From the NCBI RefSeq assembly GCF_001968815.1, contig NZ_MIEQ01000022.1, forward strand, positions 124,001 through 188,000: a DNA stretch of 64,000 nt, written 5' to 3'. Every line of letters starts with the position of its first letter. Position 1 is the first letter of the stretch. Shown piece after piece: positions 27,312-37,021 of the stretch. Under the pieces are notes generated by a model, which did no database searches, was not told where the DNA came from, and saw only the letters and a list, made by a program, of their open reading frames with translations. This DNA is from Motiliproteus sp. MSK22-1. Lineage in GTDB: Bacteria; Pseudomonadota; Gammaproteobacteria; Pseudomonadales; Balneatricaceae. A program made the position numbers and the translations under genes.

Positions 27312-28649
27312 GTGAGTAGAAAGTATTTTGGAACTGACGGTATTCGTGGTGAAGTGGGAAAGTATCCGGTAACTCCTGATTTCGTTTTAAAGCTTGGCTG
27401 GGCGGCTGGCAAGGTGTTTTCCCGAAAAGGACGAAGCAAAATACTGATTGGGAAGGACACGCGTATATCTGGCTACATGTTTGAAGCATCGTTGGAAGCT
27501 GGTTTGTCTGCTGCTGGTGTTGATTCACTAATGTTAGGCCCTATGCCAACCCCGGCAATAGCCTATTTGACTCGAACATTCCGAGCCGATGCGGGAATTG
27601 TAATCAGTGCTTCCCATAATCCCTATCAAGACAATGGTATTAAATTTTTCTCTGCCAATGGTACCAAGTTGCCAGATGAGATTGAGCTGGCGATAGAAGC
27701 TCAGATGGACGTGCCCATGAGTACTGTTGATTCAGCTGGTATTGGTAAGGTGCGACGGGTGGATGATGCGGCCGGGCGCTACATTGAATTCTGTAAGGGT
27801 ACTGTGTCGCGTAATATGACGTTGAAAGGGCTGAAGATTGTTCTGGATTGTGCTCATGGGGCTACCTACCATATTGCTCCCAAGGTGTTTTCTGAGCTGG
27901 GAGCCGAGGTGATTTCAATCGGTGTTTCGCCTGATGGTATCAATATTAATGAGGGGCATGGTGCGACTGCGCCTGAAGCTCTACAGCGTGTTGTAACGGC
28001 TGAAAAGGCCGATTTAGGCATTGCCTTTGATGGTGATGGTGATCGGGTGATTATGGTTGATCATCAGGGGGAAGTGGTTGATGGAGATGAGCAGCTGTTG
28101 ATTATTGCTCTGGCGATGAAAGAAGAGGGACTTATCAATGGGGGGTTGGTTGGGACGTTGATGAGTAACTTCGGAATGGAGTTGGCATTAAAGGAACATG
28201 GAATACCCTTTGTTCGGGCGAAAGTGGGCGATCGCTATGTACTTGAAGAACTCGTTAAAAATGACTGGTTGATAGGTGGTGAAGCTTCTGGCCATATTAT
28301 TTGCGGTAACCTGAACAGTACCGGGGATGGAATAGTCGCAGCGCTTCAGGTGTTGAGAGTTATGATCACCCAGGAAAAGACGCTTGCCGAACTTAAAGGT
28401 CAGATGAGTAAGTTTCCTCAGACCATCGTTAATGTGCGCTTGGTTGAAAAAGGGGATCCAACATTGCTGCCGAAGGTGCAAGAGGCTGTTCGTTCTGTTG
28501 AGGCGCGTCTAAAGGGTAAGGGACGTGTTCTGTTGAGGCCGTCCGGTACTGAGCCGGTTGTTCGGGTTATGGTTGAGGGAGAGGATGTTCATCTGGTTGA
28601 CTCACTGGCGCAAGAGTTAGCAGGGGTTGTTGAGCAATCAGTCAGATAG
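27312..28649 (+). CDS. glmM: Phosphoglucosamine mutase
   Basis: A 445-residue alpha-D-phosphohexomutase converting glucosamine-6-phosphate to glucosamine-1-phosphate for UDP-GlcNAc. The phosphoserine loop [11 protein letters not shown] (Ser about 101), the metal loop DGDGDR and the sugar loop GEASGH, plus the phosphate loop RPSGTEP, are intact. The start is GTG at 27312 after GGGAG; a 10-codon upstream extension is not family-like, and the resulting length equals the family norm. Confidence 0.97.
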   Translation: MSRKYFGTDGIRGEVGKYPVTPDFVLKLGWAAGKVFSRKGRSKILIGKDTRISGYMFEASLEAGLSAAGVDSLMLGPMPTPAIAYLTRTFRADAGIVISASHNPYQDNGIKFFSANGTKLPDEIELAIEAQMDVPMSTVDSAGIGKVRRVDDAAGRYIEFCKGTVSRNMTLKGLKIVLDCAHGATYHIAPKVFSELGAEVISIGVSPDGININEGHGATAPEALQRVVTAEKADLGIAFDGDGDRVIMVDHQGEVVDGDEQLLIIALAMKEEGLINGGLVGTLMSNFGMELALKEHGIPFVRAKVGDRYVLEELVKNDWLIGGEASGHIICGNLNSTGDGIVAALQVLRVMITQEKTLAELKGQMSKFPQTIVNVRLVEKGDPTLLPKVQEAVRSVEARLKGKGRVLLRPSGTEPVVRVMVEGEDVHLVDSLAQELAGVVEQSVR

Positions 28650-28660
28650 GGAATTTATTT

Positions 28661-28710
28661 GGGAGCGGAGCTTGTAAGTTAGTGGTAACTTGTTTAAAAT
28701 TCCGCTCCGC
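28661..28710 (+). other. Nested stem-loops between glmM and tpiA
   Basis: An outer 8-bp GC stem (28662-28669 with 28701-28708) encloses an inner perfect 6-bp hairpin (28676-28681 with 28686-28691). No T run follows, so it is more likely an mRNA processing or stability structure than a terminator. Confidence 0.6.
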
Positions 28711-28730
28711 TTGAGGGATGGGAGAAGTCC

Positions 28731-29501
28731 GTGCGTAAGGCTTTAGTTGCTGGTAACTGGAAAATGAATGGCTCAAAGGAACAGGCTGAAGCGCTTGTTA
28801 AAGAGCTGATCGAAGGTTTTTCTTCTGGCTCCTGTTCTTTAGGTAAGCAAGCGGATGTGGCAATATGTCCTCCTGCTGTTTATCTGGATCGAGTATCTGG
28901 GTTGGTCGCAGGTAGTGATATAAAGTTAGGTGCTCAAAATTGCAGTGAATATTGCAGTGGGGCCTACACTGGTGAACTGTCGGCAGAGATGCTGGTGGAC
29001 TTAGCGTGTCAGTATGTTATTCTCGGCCACTCTGAGCGTCGGGCGCTGTTTTCAGAGACGGATCAACAGGTTGCCAAAAAATTTGAAACCGCGAAAGCGA
29101 GCGGCTTAGTTCCTGTTCTTTGTGTTGGTGAAACACTGGACGAGCGGGAATCAGGTAAGACACTTGATGTTGTCTCCGCCCAGATTAATGCCGTAATCGA
29201 TCATCTGGGTCAATCAGCATTCGATCGCGCGGTCATTGCTTACGAGCCGGTTTGGGCTATTGGTACAGGAAAAACAGCCAGCCCGGAACAGGCTCAGGAA
29301 GTACATAAAGAGATCCGATCTCAGGTCGCCGCTTCTAACCAAGTGGTTGCTGAAAAATTGCAGATTTTGTACGGTGGTAGTATGAATGCCAAAAACGCCC
29401 AGTCACTGATGGCAATGGCGGATATTGATGGTGGCCTGGTTGGTGGTGCATCATTGAAGGCAGAGGATTTTTTGACGATTTGCCAGGCGGCTAGTCGTTA
29501 G
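28731..29501 (+). CDS. tpiA: Triosephosphate isomerase
   Basis: A 256-residue TIM-barrel enzyme of glycolysis, interconverting DHAP and glyceraldehyde-3-phosphate. Catalytic Lys11 (GNWKMNG), His100 (LGHSERR) and Glu172 (AYEPVWAIGTG) are intact. The start is GTG at 28731. The glmM-tpiA-secG order is the common gammaproteobacterial one. Confidence 0.97.
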   Translation: MRKALVAGNWKMNGSKEQAEALVKELIEGFSSGSCSLGKQADVAICPPAVYLDRVSGLVAGSDIKLGAQNCSEYCSGAYTGELSAEMLVDLACQYVILGHSERRALFSETDQQVAKKFETAKASGLVPVLCVGETLDERESGKTLDVVSAQINAVIDHLGQSAFDRAVIAYEPVWAIGTGKTASPEQAQEVHKEIRSQVAASNQVVAEKLQILYGGSMNAKNAQSLMAMADIDGGLVGGASLKAEDFLTICQAASR

Positions 29502-29537
29502 TTAGTAAAAGTTTGGTAAGGGCGAAAGAAGTCAGTC

Positions 29538-29903
29538 ATGGAAACAACAGAAACATTAGTGCTTATTGCACACGTTATTCTGGCAGTTGCTCTGGTTTCA
29601 CTGGTGCTGCTGCAGCAGGGTAAAGGTGCCGAGGCAGGAGCTTCCTTCGGGGGCGGTTCTTCCCAGACAGTTTTTGGCAGCCAGGGTAGTGGTAGCTTTC
29701 TTGGTCGTGTCACTGCATTTATTGCAACTGGGATTTTTTTGACCAGTTTTACATTGGCTGTTTTTGCAAAGCAAAAGGCAGACTCCATAGGCGATCAGGG
29801 TATACCTACAGCGGTTGTTGAAGAGTCCAAAGCTGTAGAGGTTCCTGATTTGGAAGAAATTTCAAAGCCAGCTGTTGACGGTGATGTACCTCCGGCTCAA
29901 TAA
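29538..29903 (+). CDS. secG: Preprotein translocase subunit SecG
   Basis: A 121-residue inner-membrane protein of the SecYEG channel. Two transmembrane segments (about 8-27 and 55-75) are joined by the conserved [29 protein letters not shown] loop. The C-terminal tail is acidic and longer than in E. coli. It is followed by tRNA-Leu(GAG), the same neighbour as in E. coli. Confidence 0.96.
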   Translation: METTETLVLIAHVILAVALVSLVLLQQGKGAEAGASFGGGSSQTVFGSQGSGSFLGRVTAFIATGIFLTSFTLAVFAKQKADSIGDQGIPTAVVEESKAVEVPDLEEISKPAVDGDVPPAQ

Positions 29904-29993
29904 AGATTGAAATGGTTCGGCACTCATCCTCAGGTGTTGACCGAGAATATTAAAACTCAGCCCTATTTTAATATAGGCAGTTGTTGAAGATTT

Positions 29994-30079
29994 GCAGATG
30001 TGGCGGAATTGGTAGACGCGCTACCTTGAGGGGGTAGTGTCCTATGGACGTGGGAGTTCGAGTCTCCCCATCTGCACCA
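29994..30079 (+). tRNA. leuU: tRNA-Leu(GAG)
   Basis: An 86-nt class II tRNA with acceptor GCAGATG pairing CATCTGC, discriminator A and encoded CCA (30077-30079). The anticodon loop TTGAGGG gives GAG. The secG-tRNA-Leu(GAG) neighbourhood is the same as E. coli secG-leuU, on which the symbol rests. Confidence 0.96.
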
Positions 30080-30180
30080 TACCTACCGGCTGTTTCTCTT
30101 GATAAGAAGTAGTCAAGGACCTATAATTCGGATCCGAATCTGAGGCTAGACCCGAGATTTAATACCGGATTTTGAGAGAG

Positions 30181-30201
30181 GCCCCTTTTTAGGGGCTTTT
30201 T
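30181..30201 (+). terminator. Terminator after tRNA-Leu
   Basis: A 6-bp stem GCCCCT/AGGGGC (30181-30186 with 30191-30196) with a TTTT loop and five T following. It ends the secG-leuU transcript about 100 nt past the tRNA. Confidence 0.85.
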
Positions 30202-30297
30202 GTTAGGTGGATGTTTTGTGTAATGCATTACAGCAGGCAGCACTTGCCTGTATGGATTGCGCTTGTACTCGAATAAATTGAGAGTGCAGGTGGATAG

Positions 30298-30321
30298 AAA
30301 TGGGTCTTAGACCCATTTTTT
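30298..30321 (+). terminator. Terminator-like hairpin in the rimP-nusA leader
   Basis: A perfect 9-bp stem AAATGGGTC/GACCCATTT (30298-30306 with 30310-30318), a 3-nt loop and a T-rich tail, ending about 20 nt before the rimP start codon. This placement suggests attenuation of the rimP-nusA-infB operon, whose E. coli counterpart has leader terminators and NusA autocontrol. Confidence 0.7.
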
Positions 30322-30341
30322 GTTTGTAGCGAGAGGTAGCT

Positions 30342-30797
30342 GTGGCAACCAAATTAGAACAACTCGAATCATTAATAGCCCCGGTGGTATCCGGGTTGGG
30401 ATTTGAGCTTTGGGGGATTGAGTATCTCTCACAAGGGCGCCACACGGTGCTGAGGGTTTTCATCGAGTCTGAAAATGGTATTCAGATTGATGATTGTGCA
30501 GAGGTCAGTCGACAGCTGAGTGGGGTATTTGATGTTGAAGATCCCATATCAGGTGAGTACAACCTGGAAGTTTCCTCTCCCGGAATGGACCGACCGTTGT
30601 TTACCCTGGAGCAGTACCTTCAGTACATCGGCCATAAGGTTCAGATTAAACTGCGTGTTCCCTTTGATGGGCGCCGTAAGTTTTCCGGATTGCTTAAAGG
30701 CGTAGAAGAAGACGAAGTTGTGGTCGAAGTCGATAGCCATGAATATCTGTTGCCGATCGATTCGATCGACAAAGCGAATATTGTTCCCCAGTTCTGA
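30342..30797 (+). CDS. rimP: Ribosome maturation factor RimP
   Basis: A 151-residue 30S assembly factor. The N-terminal domain carries [22 protein letters not shown] and the [15 protein letters not shown] motif; the C-terminal SH3-like domain ends [12 protein letters not shown]. The start is GTG at 30342 after GAGAGG. First protein gene of the rimP-nusA-infB-rbfA-truB operon. Confidence 0.96.
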   Translation: MATKLEQLESLIAPVVSGLGFELWGIEYLSQGRHTVLRVFIESENGIQIDDCAEVSRQLSGVFDVEDPISGEYNLEVSSPGMDRPLFTLEQYLQYIGHKVQIKLRVPFDGRRKFSGLLKGVEEDEVVVEVDSHEYLLPIDSIDKANIVPQF

Positions 30798-30830
30798 ACA
30801 ACGGGCCTGGTTGAAAGGTGAGGCAGTGGA

Positions 30831-32315
30831 ATGAATAAAGAGATTCTCCTGGTAGTAGAAGCGGTATCCAATGAAAGGGACGTTCCTAAGGAAGTCATCT
30901 TTGAAGCGATCGAATTGGCCTTGGCTACCGCCACCAAAAAACGCTACGAAGAGGATGCGGATATTCGCGTAGTTATTGATCGGGCCACGGGAGGGTACGA
31001 TACCTTCCGTCGCTGGGCCGTTGTGGCTGATGATCAGTTAGCTTTGTTGGGTACCGAGCTGACCTTAGAAGAGGCGTATGAGAAAGATCCTTCGCTTGTG
31101 GCTGGTGATATTTATGAAGAGGCCGTCGAATCTATCGCTTTCGGCCGTATAGCTGCGCAGACGGCTAAGCAGGTCATCGTACAGAAGGTTCGTGAAGCCG
31201 AGCGCGCTAAAGTGGTTGAGGAATACCTGGACCGTGTGGGTGAACTGGTTGGTGGTCCCGTTAAAAAGGTCACTCGTGATAATGTCATCGTTGATCTGGG
31301 TAACAATGCCGAAGCTTTGTTGGGCCGCGATCAATTGATTGGCCGTGAAACGTTCCGCATGGGTGACCGCGTTCGAGCTATTTTGAAGGAAGTTCGCAGT
31401 GAAGTACGTGGACCTCAGCTGTTTCTGAGTCGAAGCTGTCCCGAAATGTTGATTGAGTTGTTCAAGATCGAAGTTCCGGAAATCTCTGAAGAAGTTATTG
31501 AGATTCGTTCTGCTGCTCGTGATCCCGGCTCTCGTGCAAAAATAGCAGTCAAGACCAATGATGGGCGTATCGATCCTGTTGGTGCCTGCGTCGGGATGCG
31601 TGGATCACGTGTTCAGGCAGTTTCCGGTGAACTGGATAATGAGCGGGTGGACATCATTCTTTGGGATGACAACCCTGCTCAGTTGGTCATCAATGCAATG
31701 GCGCCCGCTGAAGTGGCTTCCATTGTTGTCGATGAAGAATCCCATTCCATGGATGTGGCTGTAGAAGAAGACAATCTGGCAATGGCTATCGGCCGCAATG
31801 GTCAGAATGTTCGTTTGGCAAGTGAATTGACGGGTTGGACCCTGAACGTCATGACCGAAGCGGATGCTGCCAGTAAGCAAGAACAAGAGGTTACGAGTGT
31901 CGCTGACGAGTTTATCAGGCACCTGGACCTTGATGAAGAGTTTGCCATGTTACTGGTACAGGAAGGATTCAGCTCCGTTGAGGAAGTGGCCTATGTACCG
32001 ATGGAGGAAATGCTCGCGATAGAAGGTCTCGATGAAGAGATCGTCAATGAGTTGCGTACCCGAGCGAAAGATGCGCTTCTTAATATAGCTATCGCCTCTG
32101 AAGAGCAGCTGGAGCAAGCCGAGCCTGCAGAAGATCTGTTGACGATGGAAGGAATGGATCGTCATCTGGCTTTTGTGCTGGCCAGCAAGAATATCGTCAC
32201 TATGGAAGATCTGGCGGAACAATCCATCGATGATTTGATGGAAATTGATGATATGGATGAAGAGAAAGCGGGTCAGCTTATCATGACCGCTCGAGCTCCC
32301 TGGTTCGAAGAGTAA
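30831..32315 (+). CDS. nusA: Transcription termination/antitermination protein NusA
   Basis: A 494-residue protein: N-terminal polymerase-binding domain (1 to about 125), S1 domain (about 130-200), two KH domains (about 230-345, with [16 protein letters not shown]), then two acidic AR repeats (about 365-490). It modulates pausing, termination and antitermination. Both AR repeats are present, as in E. coli. The ATG is at 30831. It lies 33 nt after rimP. Confidence 0.97.
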   Translation: MNKEILLVVEAVSNERDVPKEVIFEAIELALATATKKRYEEDADIRVVIDRATGGYDTFRRWAVVADDQLALLGTELTLEEAYEKDPSLVAGDIYEEAVESIAFGRIAAQTAKQVIVQKVREAERAKVVEEYLDRVGELVGGPVKKVTRDNVIVDLGNNAEALLGRDQLIGRETFRMGDRVRAILKEVRSEVRGPQLFLSRSCPEMLIELFKIEVPEISEEVIEIRSAARDPGSRAKIAVKTNDGRIDPVGACVGMRGSRVQAVSGELDNERVDIILWDDNPAQLVINAMAPAEVASIVVDEESHSMDVAVEEDNLAMAIGRNGQNVRLASELTGWTLNVMTEADAASKQEQEVTSVADEFIRHLDLDEEFAMLLVQEGFSSVEEVAYVPMEEMLAIEGLDEEIVNELRTRAKDALLNIAIASEEQLEQAEPAEDLLTMEGMDRHLAFVLASKNIVTMEDLAEQSIDDLMEIDDMDEEKAGQLIMTARAPWFEE

Positions 32316-32344
32316 TCACGGGGACGGATAACAGGAGAACCAAA

Positions 32345-34870
32345 ATGGCAGAAGTTACAGTAAAGCAACTTGCCGATGTGGTTGGCGTTCCCGAGGATCG
32401 TTTACTACAGCAGATGAAAGATGCCGGGTTGTCCCACAGCAGCAGCGCGGATATGGTGACTGAACAGGAGCGACAAGCCCTGCTTTCTCATCTCAAACGT
32501 AGTCATGGCGAGAGCGGCAGCTCAGAAGCCCCTCGGCGAATTACGCTGAGCAGAAAGACGACCAGCACGCTCAAAGTGGATGGTAGTGGCCGTAAGAAGG
32601 CGGTTAATGTAGAGGTGAGAAAGAAGCGCACTTATGTTAAGCGCGATGAGCCTACTGCGGAAGAAAAAGCTGAACAGGAAGCTAAAGCAGCTAAAGAGCA
32701 ACAGTTAAAGGCTCAGGCCAAGGCTGAGACGGAAGCAAAGTCCGCTGCTGAGCGGGAAGCCGCTGCTGAAGCTCGTAAGAAAGCCGGTGAAGAACGAGCC
32801 AAAACTGAAGAAGAAGTCCGTAAGCAAGCGGATGAGAATCGGGTTAAGGTCGAACAGGCTCAGGTGGCTGCTGAAAAAGGCCCCTCAAAGAAAGAGTCCG
32901 GTGATAAAAAAGAGGGTGGCAAGCGTAAATCAGCTTCCAAGAAATCGGAATCACCGCGCACTGAAAAGGCTGCGAAGCCTGGGCGTGGAGTACGCCGAGG
33001 ACAAGGATTTGATCCTAGCTTCAATGAATCAGGTAGTCGCCGCCGGGGCGGTAAACGCACTAAGTTGAAAGCGCCAGCACAAGCGGCTCAACACTCATTT
33101 GCGCGCCCTACAGAACCCACTGTTCATGAAGTGGAAATTCCTGAAACCATCACCGTAGCTGAATTGGCAAAGAGAATGTCAGTGAAAGCGGCAGAGGTTA
33201 TTAAGGTGATGTTCAAGATGGGAGCTGCGGCGACCATTAACCAGGTAATTGATCAGGACACGGCAACGCTTGTTGTTGAAGAAATGGGTCACAAAGTCAG
33301 CCTGGCCAGCCAGCTTAATATTGAAGAGCAAGTGCTGGAAGGTATCAGTTATGAAGGTGAGCTGGTACCTCGTGCCCCTGTTGTTACCGTTATGGGTCAC
33401 GTTGACCATGGTAAGACGTCTTTGCTGGACTATATCCGTAACACCAAGGTAACCGATGGCGAATCGGGTGGTATAACCCAGCATATCGGTGCTTACCATG
33501 TGGAAACCGGTCACGGTATGATCAGTTTCCTGGATACTCCTGGACACGCGGCCTTTACTGCGATGCGTGCCCGTGGAGCCAAGGCTACTGATATTGTTAT
33601 TCTGGTTGTAGCCGCTGATGATGGTGTTATGCCGCAGACGGAAGAGGCTGTACAGCATTCTAAAGCAGCCGGTGTACCTCTGGTTGTTGCAATCAACAAG
33701 ATTGATAAAGAAACAGCAGATCCAGACCGTGTTAAAAACGAACTTGCTGCCAAAGAAGTTGTGCCTGAAGAGTGGGGCGGTGATGTTCAGTTTATAGAAG
33801 TCTCTGCAAAGACAGGGCAAGGTATTGACGCATTGTTGGATGCCGTCCTTCTGCAGTCAGAGATTTTAGAACTTCAATCTGTCCCATCCGCTCCGGGTAT
33901 GGGGGTAGTTGTTGAATCACGTCTGGATAAAGGTCGTGGTCCTGTCGCTACTCTGTTGGTACAGAATGGTACTGTTCGTCAGGGTGATATTGTTCTGGCT
34001 GGCCAGAACTATGGTCGTATCCGTGCCTTACTGGACGAAAATGGTCGACCTGTTGAAACTGCTGGTCCGTCCATTCCAGTTGAGATTCTTGGACTTGACG
34101 GCACGCCTAATGCTGGTGACGAATTCGCAGTTGTTGAAACCGATAAGAAAGCCCGTGAAGTAGCCCTTTTCCGTCAAGGAAAATACCGTGAGGTGAAACT
34201 GGCTCGTCAGCAGGCTGCTAAACTGGACAATGTCTTTGCAAATATTGGTTCCGGTCAAGCTTCTATTCTTAACGTTATTCTGAAAACGGATGTTCGTGGT
34301 TCTTTGGAAGCGCTGATCAGTGCGTTGGCCGACCTGTCTACCGACGAAGTAAAAGTGGTCGTGGTATCCAGTGGTGTTGGTGGAATAAGCGAAACCGACG
34401 TCAACCTTGCCATGGCTTCTAACGCAGTCATCTTTGGCTTTAACGTCCGTGCCGATACTCCAGCCAAGGCCTTGGTGGAGAAAGAAGGTCTGGATATGCG
34501 TTACTACAGCGTTATCTACGACATTATCGATGATGTCAAGCAGGCCCTGTCAGGCATGTTGGCACCAGAGCTAAGAGAAAATATTCTTGGTATCGCTGAA
34601 GTACGTGAAGTCTTCCGTTCACCTAAGTTTGGACAGGTTGCCGGCTGTATGGTGACCGAAGGGCTGGTCCACCGTAGCAAGAAGGTTCGTGTACTGCGTG
34701 ACAACGTTGTTGTTCATGAAGGTGAGCTGGATTCCTTGCGCCGCTTCAAGGATAACGTTGCAGAAGTTCGCAACGGAATGGAGTGTGGTATCGGTGTGAA
34801 GAACTACGACGTTAAAGTCGGAGATCAGATTGAAGTCTTTGAGGTCACCGAGGTAGCACGTCAGCTTTAA
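32345..34870 (+). CDS. infB: Translation initiation factor IF-2
   Basis: An 841-residue GTPase that places initiator tRNA on the 30S subunit. There is an N-terminal IF2N domain (1 to about 50), a highly charged Lys/Glu/Ala-rich linker (about 80-250), a second IF2N-like block near 265-320, then the G domain with GHVDHGKTS around 350, DTPGHAAF and NKID. Domains II-IV end at [12 protein letters not shown]. coli makes shorter forms from internal starts; none was assigned here. The ATG at 32345 follows ACAGGAGAAC. Confidence 0.97.
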   Translation: MAEVTVKQLADVVGVPEDRLLQQMKDAGLSHSSSADMVTEQERQALLSHLKRSHGESGSSEAPRRITLSRKTTSTLKVDGSGRKKAVNVEVRKKRTYVKRDEPTAEEKAEQEAKAAKEQQLKAQAKAETEAKSAAEREAAAEARKKAGEERAKTEEEVRKQADENRVKVEQAQVAAEKGPSKKESGDKKEGGKRKSASKKSESPRTEKAAKPGRGVRRGQGFDPSFNESGSRRRGGKRTKLKAPAQAAQHSFARPTEPTVHEVEIPETITVAELAKRMSVKAAEVIKVMFKMGAAATINQVIDQDTATLVVEEMGHKVSLASQLNIEEQVLEGISYEGELVPRAPVVTVMGHVDHGKTSLLDYIRNTKVTDGESGGITQHIGAYHVETGHGMISFLDTPGHAAFTAMRARGAKATDIVILVVAADDGVMPQTEEAVQHSKAAGVPLVVAINKIDKETADPDRVKNELAAKEVVPEEWGGDVQFIEVSAKTGQGIDALLDAVLLQSEILELQSVPSAPGMGVVVESRLDKGRGPVATLLVQNGTVRQGDIVLAGQNYGRIRALLDENGRPVETAGPSIPVEILGLDGTPNAGDEFAVVETDKKAREVALFRQGKYREVKLARQQAAKLDNVFANIGSGQASILNVILKTDVRGSLEALISALADLSTDEVKVVVVSSGVGGISETDVNLAMASNAVIFGFNVRADTPAKALVEKEGLDMRYYSVIYDIIDDVKQALSGMLAPELRENILGIAEVREVFRSPKFGQVAGCMVTEGLVHRSKKVRVLRDNVVVHEGELDSLRRFKDNVAEVRNGMECGIGVKNYDVKVGDQIEVFEVTEVARQL

Positions 34871-34888
34871 TCGCTGAGTAGCATTCAC

Positions 34889-35305
34889 ATGGCCAGAGAA
34901 TTTAGTCGTACACAACGGGTCGCTGAGCAGCTGCAACGCGACCTGGCTCAATTAATCCAGCAGGAGATTAAAGATCCCCGGCTGGGTTTAGTAACGGTTA
35001 ACGGAGTTAAAGTCTCCCGAGATCTCAACTATGCCGATGTCTACATCACCATTATGGGGATTGCTGAGACTGAAGAAGAGATCGCCGCTAATGTTCAAAT
35101 ACTTAATCGTGCCTCAGGCTTTCTGCGTGGGAGAGCCGCTAAAACGATTAAGCTACGAGTGATGCCGCAATTGCGTTTTCACTATGACAACAGTGTCTCT
35201 CGAGGCAATTACCTGTCTTCACTAATCAATAAAGCGGTAAATGAAGATCGTTCGCGCCAGGAAGATAACACCGACGCGAACCCTGAGGGGTCGGAGGACG
35301 ACTGA
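34889..35305 (+). CDS. rbfA: 30S ribosome-binding factor RbfA
   Basis: A 138-residue KH-fold protein that matures the 5' end of 16S rRNA. The opening EFSRTQRVAEQLQRDLAQLIQQEIKDPRLG and the PQLRFHYDNSVSRG motif are characteristic. A short acidic tail follows. It begins 18 nt after infB and ends one base before the truB start. Confidence 0.96.
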   Translation: MAREFSRTQRVAEQLQRDLAQLIQQEIKDPRLGLVTVNGVKVSRDLNYADVYITIMGIAETEEEIAANVQILNRASGFLRGRAAKTIKLRVMPQLRFHYDNSVSRGNYLSSLINKAVNEDRSRQEDNTDANPEGSEDD

Positions 35306-35306
35306 G

Positions 35307-36284
35307 TTGGCAAGACGTCGAAAGGGACGGAATGTAGATGGAGTGCTGCTGCTGGATAAACCGGCCGGGGTTAGCTCCAACTACATTCTTCAGAAAATGA
35401 AGCGCCTTTACGGTGCAGCTAAAGCAGGCCACACCGGGGCGTTAGATCCATTGGCGACAGGCATGTTGCCGATTTGCTTTGGTGAGGCTACTAAATTTTC
35501 CCAGTTTCTTCTGGATGCCGATAAACACTATCAAACCACTGCTAAGCTTGGCATCAAAACAGCTTCTGGTGATGCTGAGGGTGATGTTTTGGAACAGCGG
35601 CCGGTCGAAGGTGTCACTTCAGAAAAAGTCTGTCAGTTATTGGCTGAACATTTCGATGGTGAGATTACCCAAACCCCTTCAATGTATTCTGCCCTTAAAC
35701 ATCAAGGACAGCCGCTTTATAAGCTCGCACGTAAAGGCATTGAAGTCGAAGTCAAAAAGCGTCAGGTGATCATTTATAATATCGAACTGCTTGACGTTCG
35801 TGGTGACGAGCTTGATCTGGATATCCACTGCAGCAAGGGTACCTACGTGCGCTCAATTGTCGAGGACCTGGGTGAATTGCTGGGTTGTGGTGCGCATGTC
35901 AGCGTCTTGCGACGTCTCGATTCCGGCCCCTACAAGGCTGTGATGATGAAGACTCCGGAGCAAATCCAGGAAATAGCGGATCTGGCTGAAGGGAAGCAGG
36001 AATCAGCAGGTGAAAATCAGGTCGTACAGAGGGCATTGGATGAGTTATTATTGCCAGCCTGGACAGCAGTGGAATATCTCCCTGTGTTGACTATTGACGA
36101 CCAACAAGTCGAATTTGTTAAGAATGGGCGTAAGTTGAGATTAACTGATGCGCAGCTGGAGCAGGTTCAATCTGCTGCTGATTTAGTTAGAATTGTTGCC
36201 GAGTCCGAAGGTACGTTTCTTGGACTTGGAGAAGTTTCGAAAGATGGGGTGTTGATCCCTCGTCGTTTGATGAAAACCCAGTAA
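35307..36284 (+). CDS. truB: tRNA pseudouridine-55 synthase TruB
   Basis: A 325-residue synthase. The conserved GVLLLDKPAGVSSN and the catalytic-Asp motif GHTGALDPLATGMLP are present, as are YSALKHQGQPLYKLAR and a C-terminal PUA domain. The start is TTG at 35307, one base after the rbfA stop, with GGAGG at 35293-35297; an earlier in-frame ATG lies within rbfA and gives a non-family N terminus. Confidence 0.95.
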   Translation: MARRRKGRNVDGVLLLDKPAGVSSNYILQKMKRLYGAAKAGHTGALDPLATGMLPICFGEATKFSQFLLDADKHYQTTAKLGIKTASGDAEGDVLEQRPVEGVTSEKVCQLLAEHFDGEITQTPSMYSALKHQGQPLYKLARKGIEVEVKKRQVIIYNIELLDVRGDELDLDIHCSKGTYVRSIVEDLGELLGCGAHVSVLRRLDSGPYKAVMMKTPEQIQEIADLAEGKQESAGENQVVQRALDELLLPAWTAVEYLPVLTIDDQQVEFVKNGRKLRLTDAQLEQVQSAADLVRIVAESEGTFLGLGEVSKDGVLIPRRLMKTQ

Positions 36285-36425
36285 TCCTGCTAGTTACCCG
36301 TTGGTTTCCAGGAGAACCGGGATTGTCGCGTAGTACTGTAAATATGCACGGTGCTGACGTTTGTTTAACCAGTGTGGATAAGTCTAATCGACAAGCCACA
36401 TGCATATTGGAAATGGAGATATACC

Positions 36426-36695
36426 ATGGCACTAACAGCCGAAGCCAAAGCGGCCATCGTTGCAGACTATCAAACAGCTGAGGGAGACACTGGTTCTCCT
36501 GAAGTTCAGGTCGCTCTGCTGACTGCTAACATTGTTGGTCTGCAGTCACACTTCAAGGATAACAAGAAGGATCACCACTCTCGTCGTGGTCTGATCCGGA
36601 TGGTTAACCAGCGTCGTAAGCTGCTGGATTACCTGAAGTCCAAAGACGCTCAGCGTTACACCACGTTGATCGGTCGCTTGGGTCTACGTCGTTAA
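36426..36695 (+). CDS. rpsO: 30S ribosomal protein S15
   Basis: An 89-residue primary 16S-binding protein: [36 protein letters not shown] and a C terminus of GLRR are diagnostic. The ATG at 36426 has GGAG upstream and starts the normal MALTAEAK; an upstream extension is rejected. It stands between truB and pnp in the classic order. In E. coli S15 represses its own translation through a leader pseudoknot; no such fold was traced here. Confidence 0.98.
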   Translation: MALTAEAKAAIVADYQTAEGDTGSPEVQVALLTANIVGLQSHFKDNKKDHHSRRGLIRMVNQRRKLLDYLKSKDAQRYTTLIGRLGLRR

Positions 36696-36705
36696 GTAGA
36701 TCAGT

Positions 36706-36741
36706 TCAAAGGCCATAGCATTTGCTATGGCCTTTGACGTT
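36706..36741 (+). terminator. Hairpin after rpsO
   Basis: Fifteen complementary bases on each side (36706-36720 with 36723-36737), separated by only two bases, so the apical pairs must open; a short T run follows (36740-36743). It probably is the partial terminator between rpsO and pnp, as known from E. coli. Confidence 0.8.
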
Positions 36742-37021
36742 TTGTAGATAGCTGGACGCAGTCATTGGCTAGATACAATAGATAGGAAGTTATATTTAGT
36801 AAAAACTATGAATGGTAAAAACCGTACATAGTAGGTAGAAAACAGGTGCTTCGGATCTGTTGATCAGCCCGTACTTTTTTGCATTTTTAATTCCATACCC
36901 GGAAAGATATTTTGAGAGTGCAAAAGAGTACGGCTTGTAAAGGCACAACAGAGATTTGGTCGAGTTCATTTGAACCGCTAAACATCGGGGCACAGAGAAA
37001 ATTCATTTAGAGGAATTCACT
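36742..37021 (+). promoter_or_regulatory. pnp leader region
   Basis: Non-coding. A hairpin with stems ACTATG/CATAGT (36805-36810 with 36827-36832) and GGT/ACC (36814-36816 with 36821-36823) separated by a symmetric internal loop lies about 190 nt before pnp. PNPase represses its own mRNA after RNase III cleavage of its leader in E. coli; this hairpin is a candidate for such a site. Confidence 0.5.

Noticed and set aside
29904-29993. A separate promoter for tRNA-Leu
   Set aside because: A TTGACC box is present but no -10 at proper spacing; cotranscription with secG is simpler.
33179-33820. Long minus-strand frame of 213 codons
   Set aside because: It lies entirely opposite infB, whose motifs are complete; antisense shadow.
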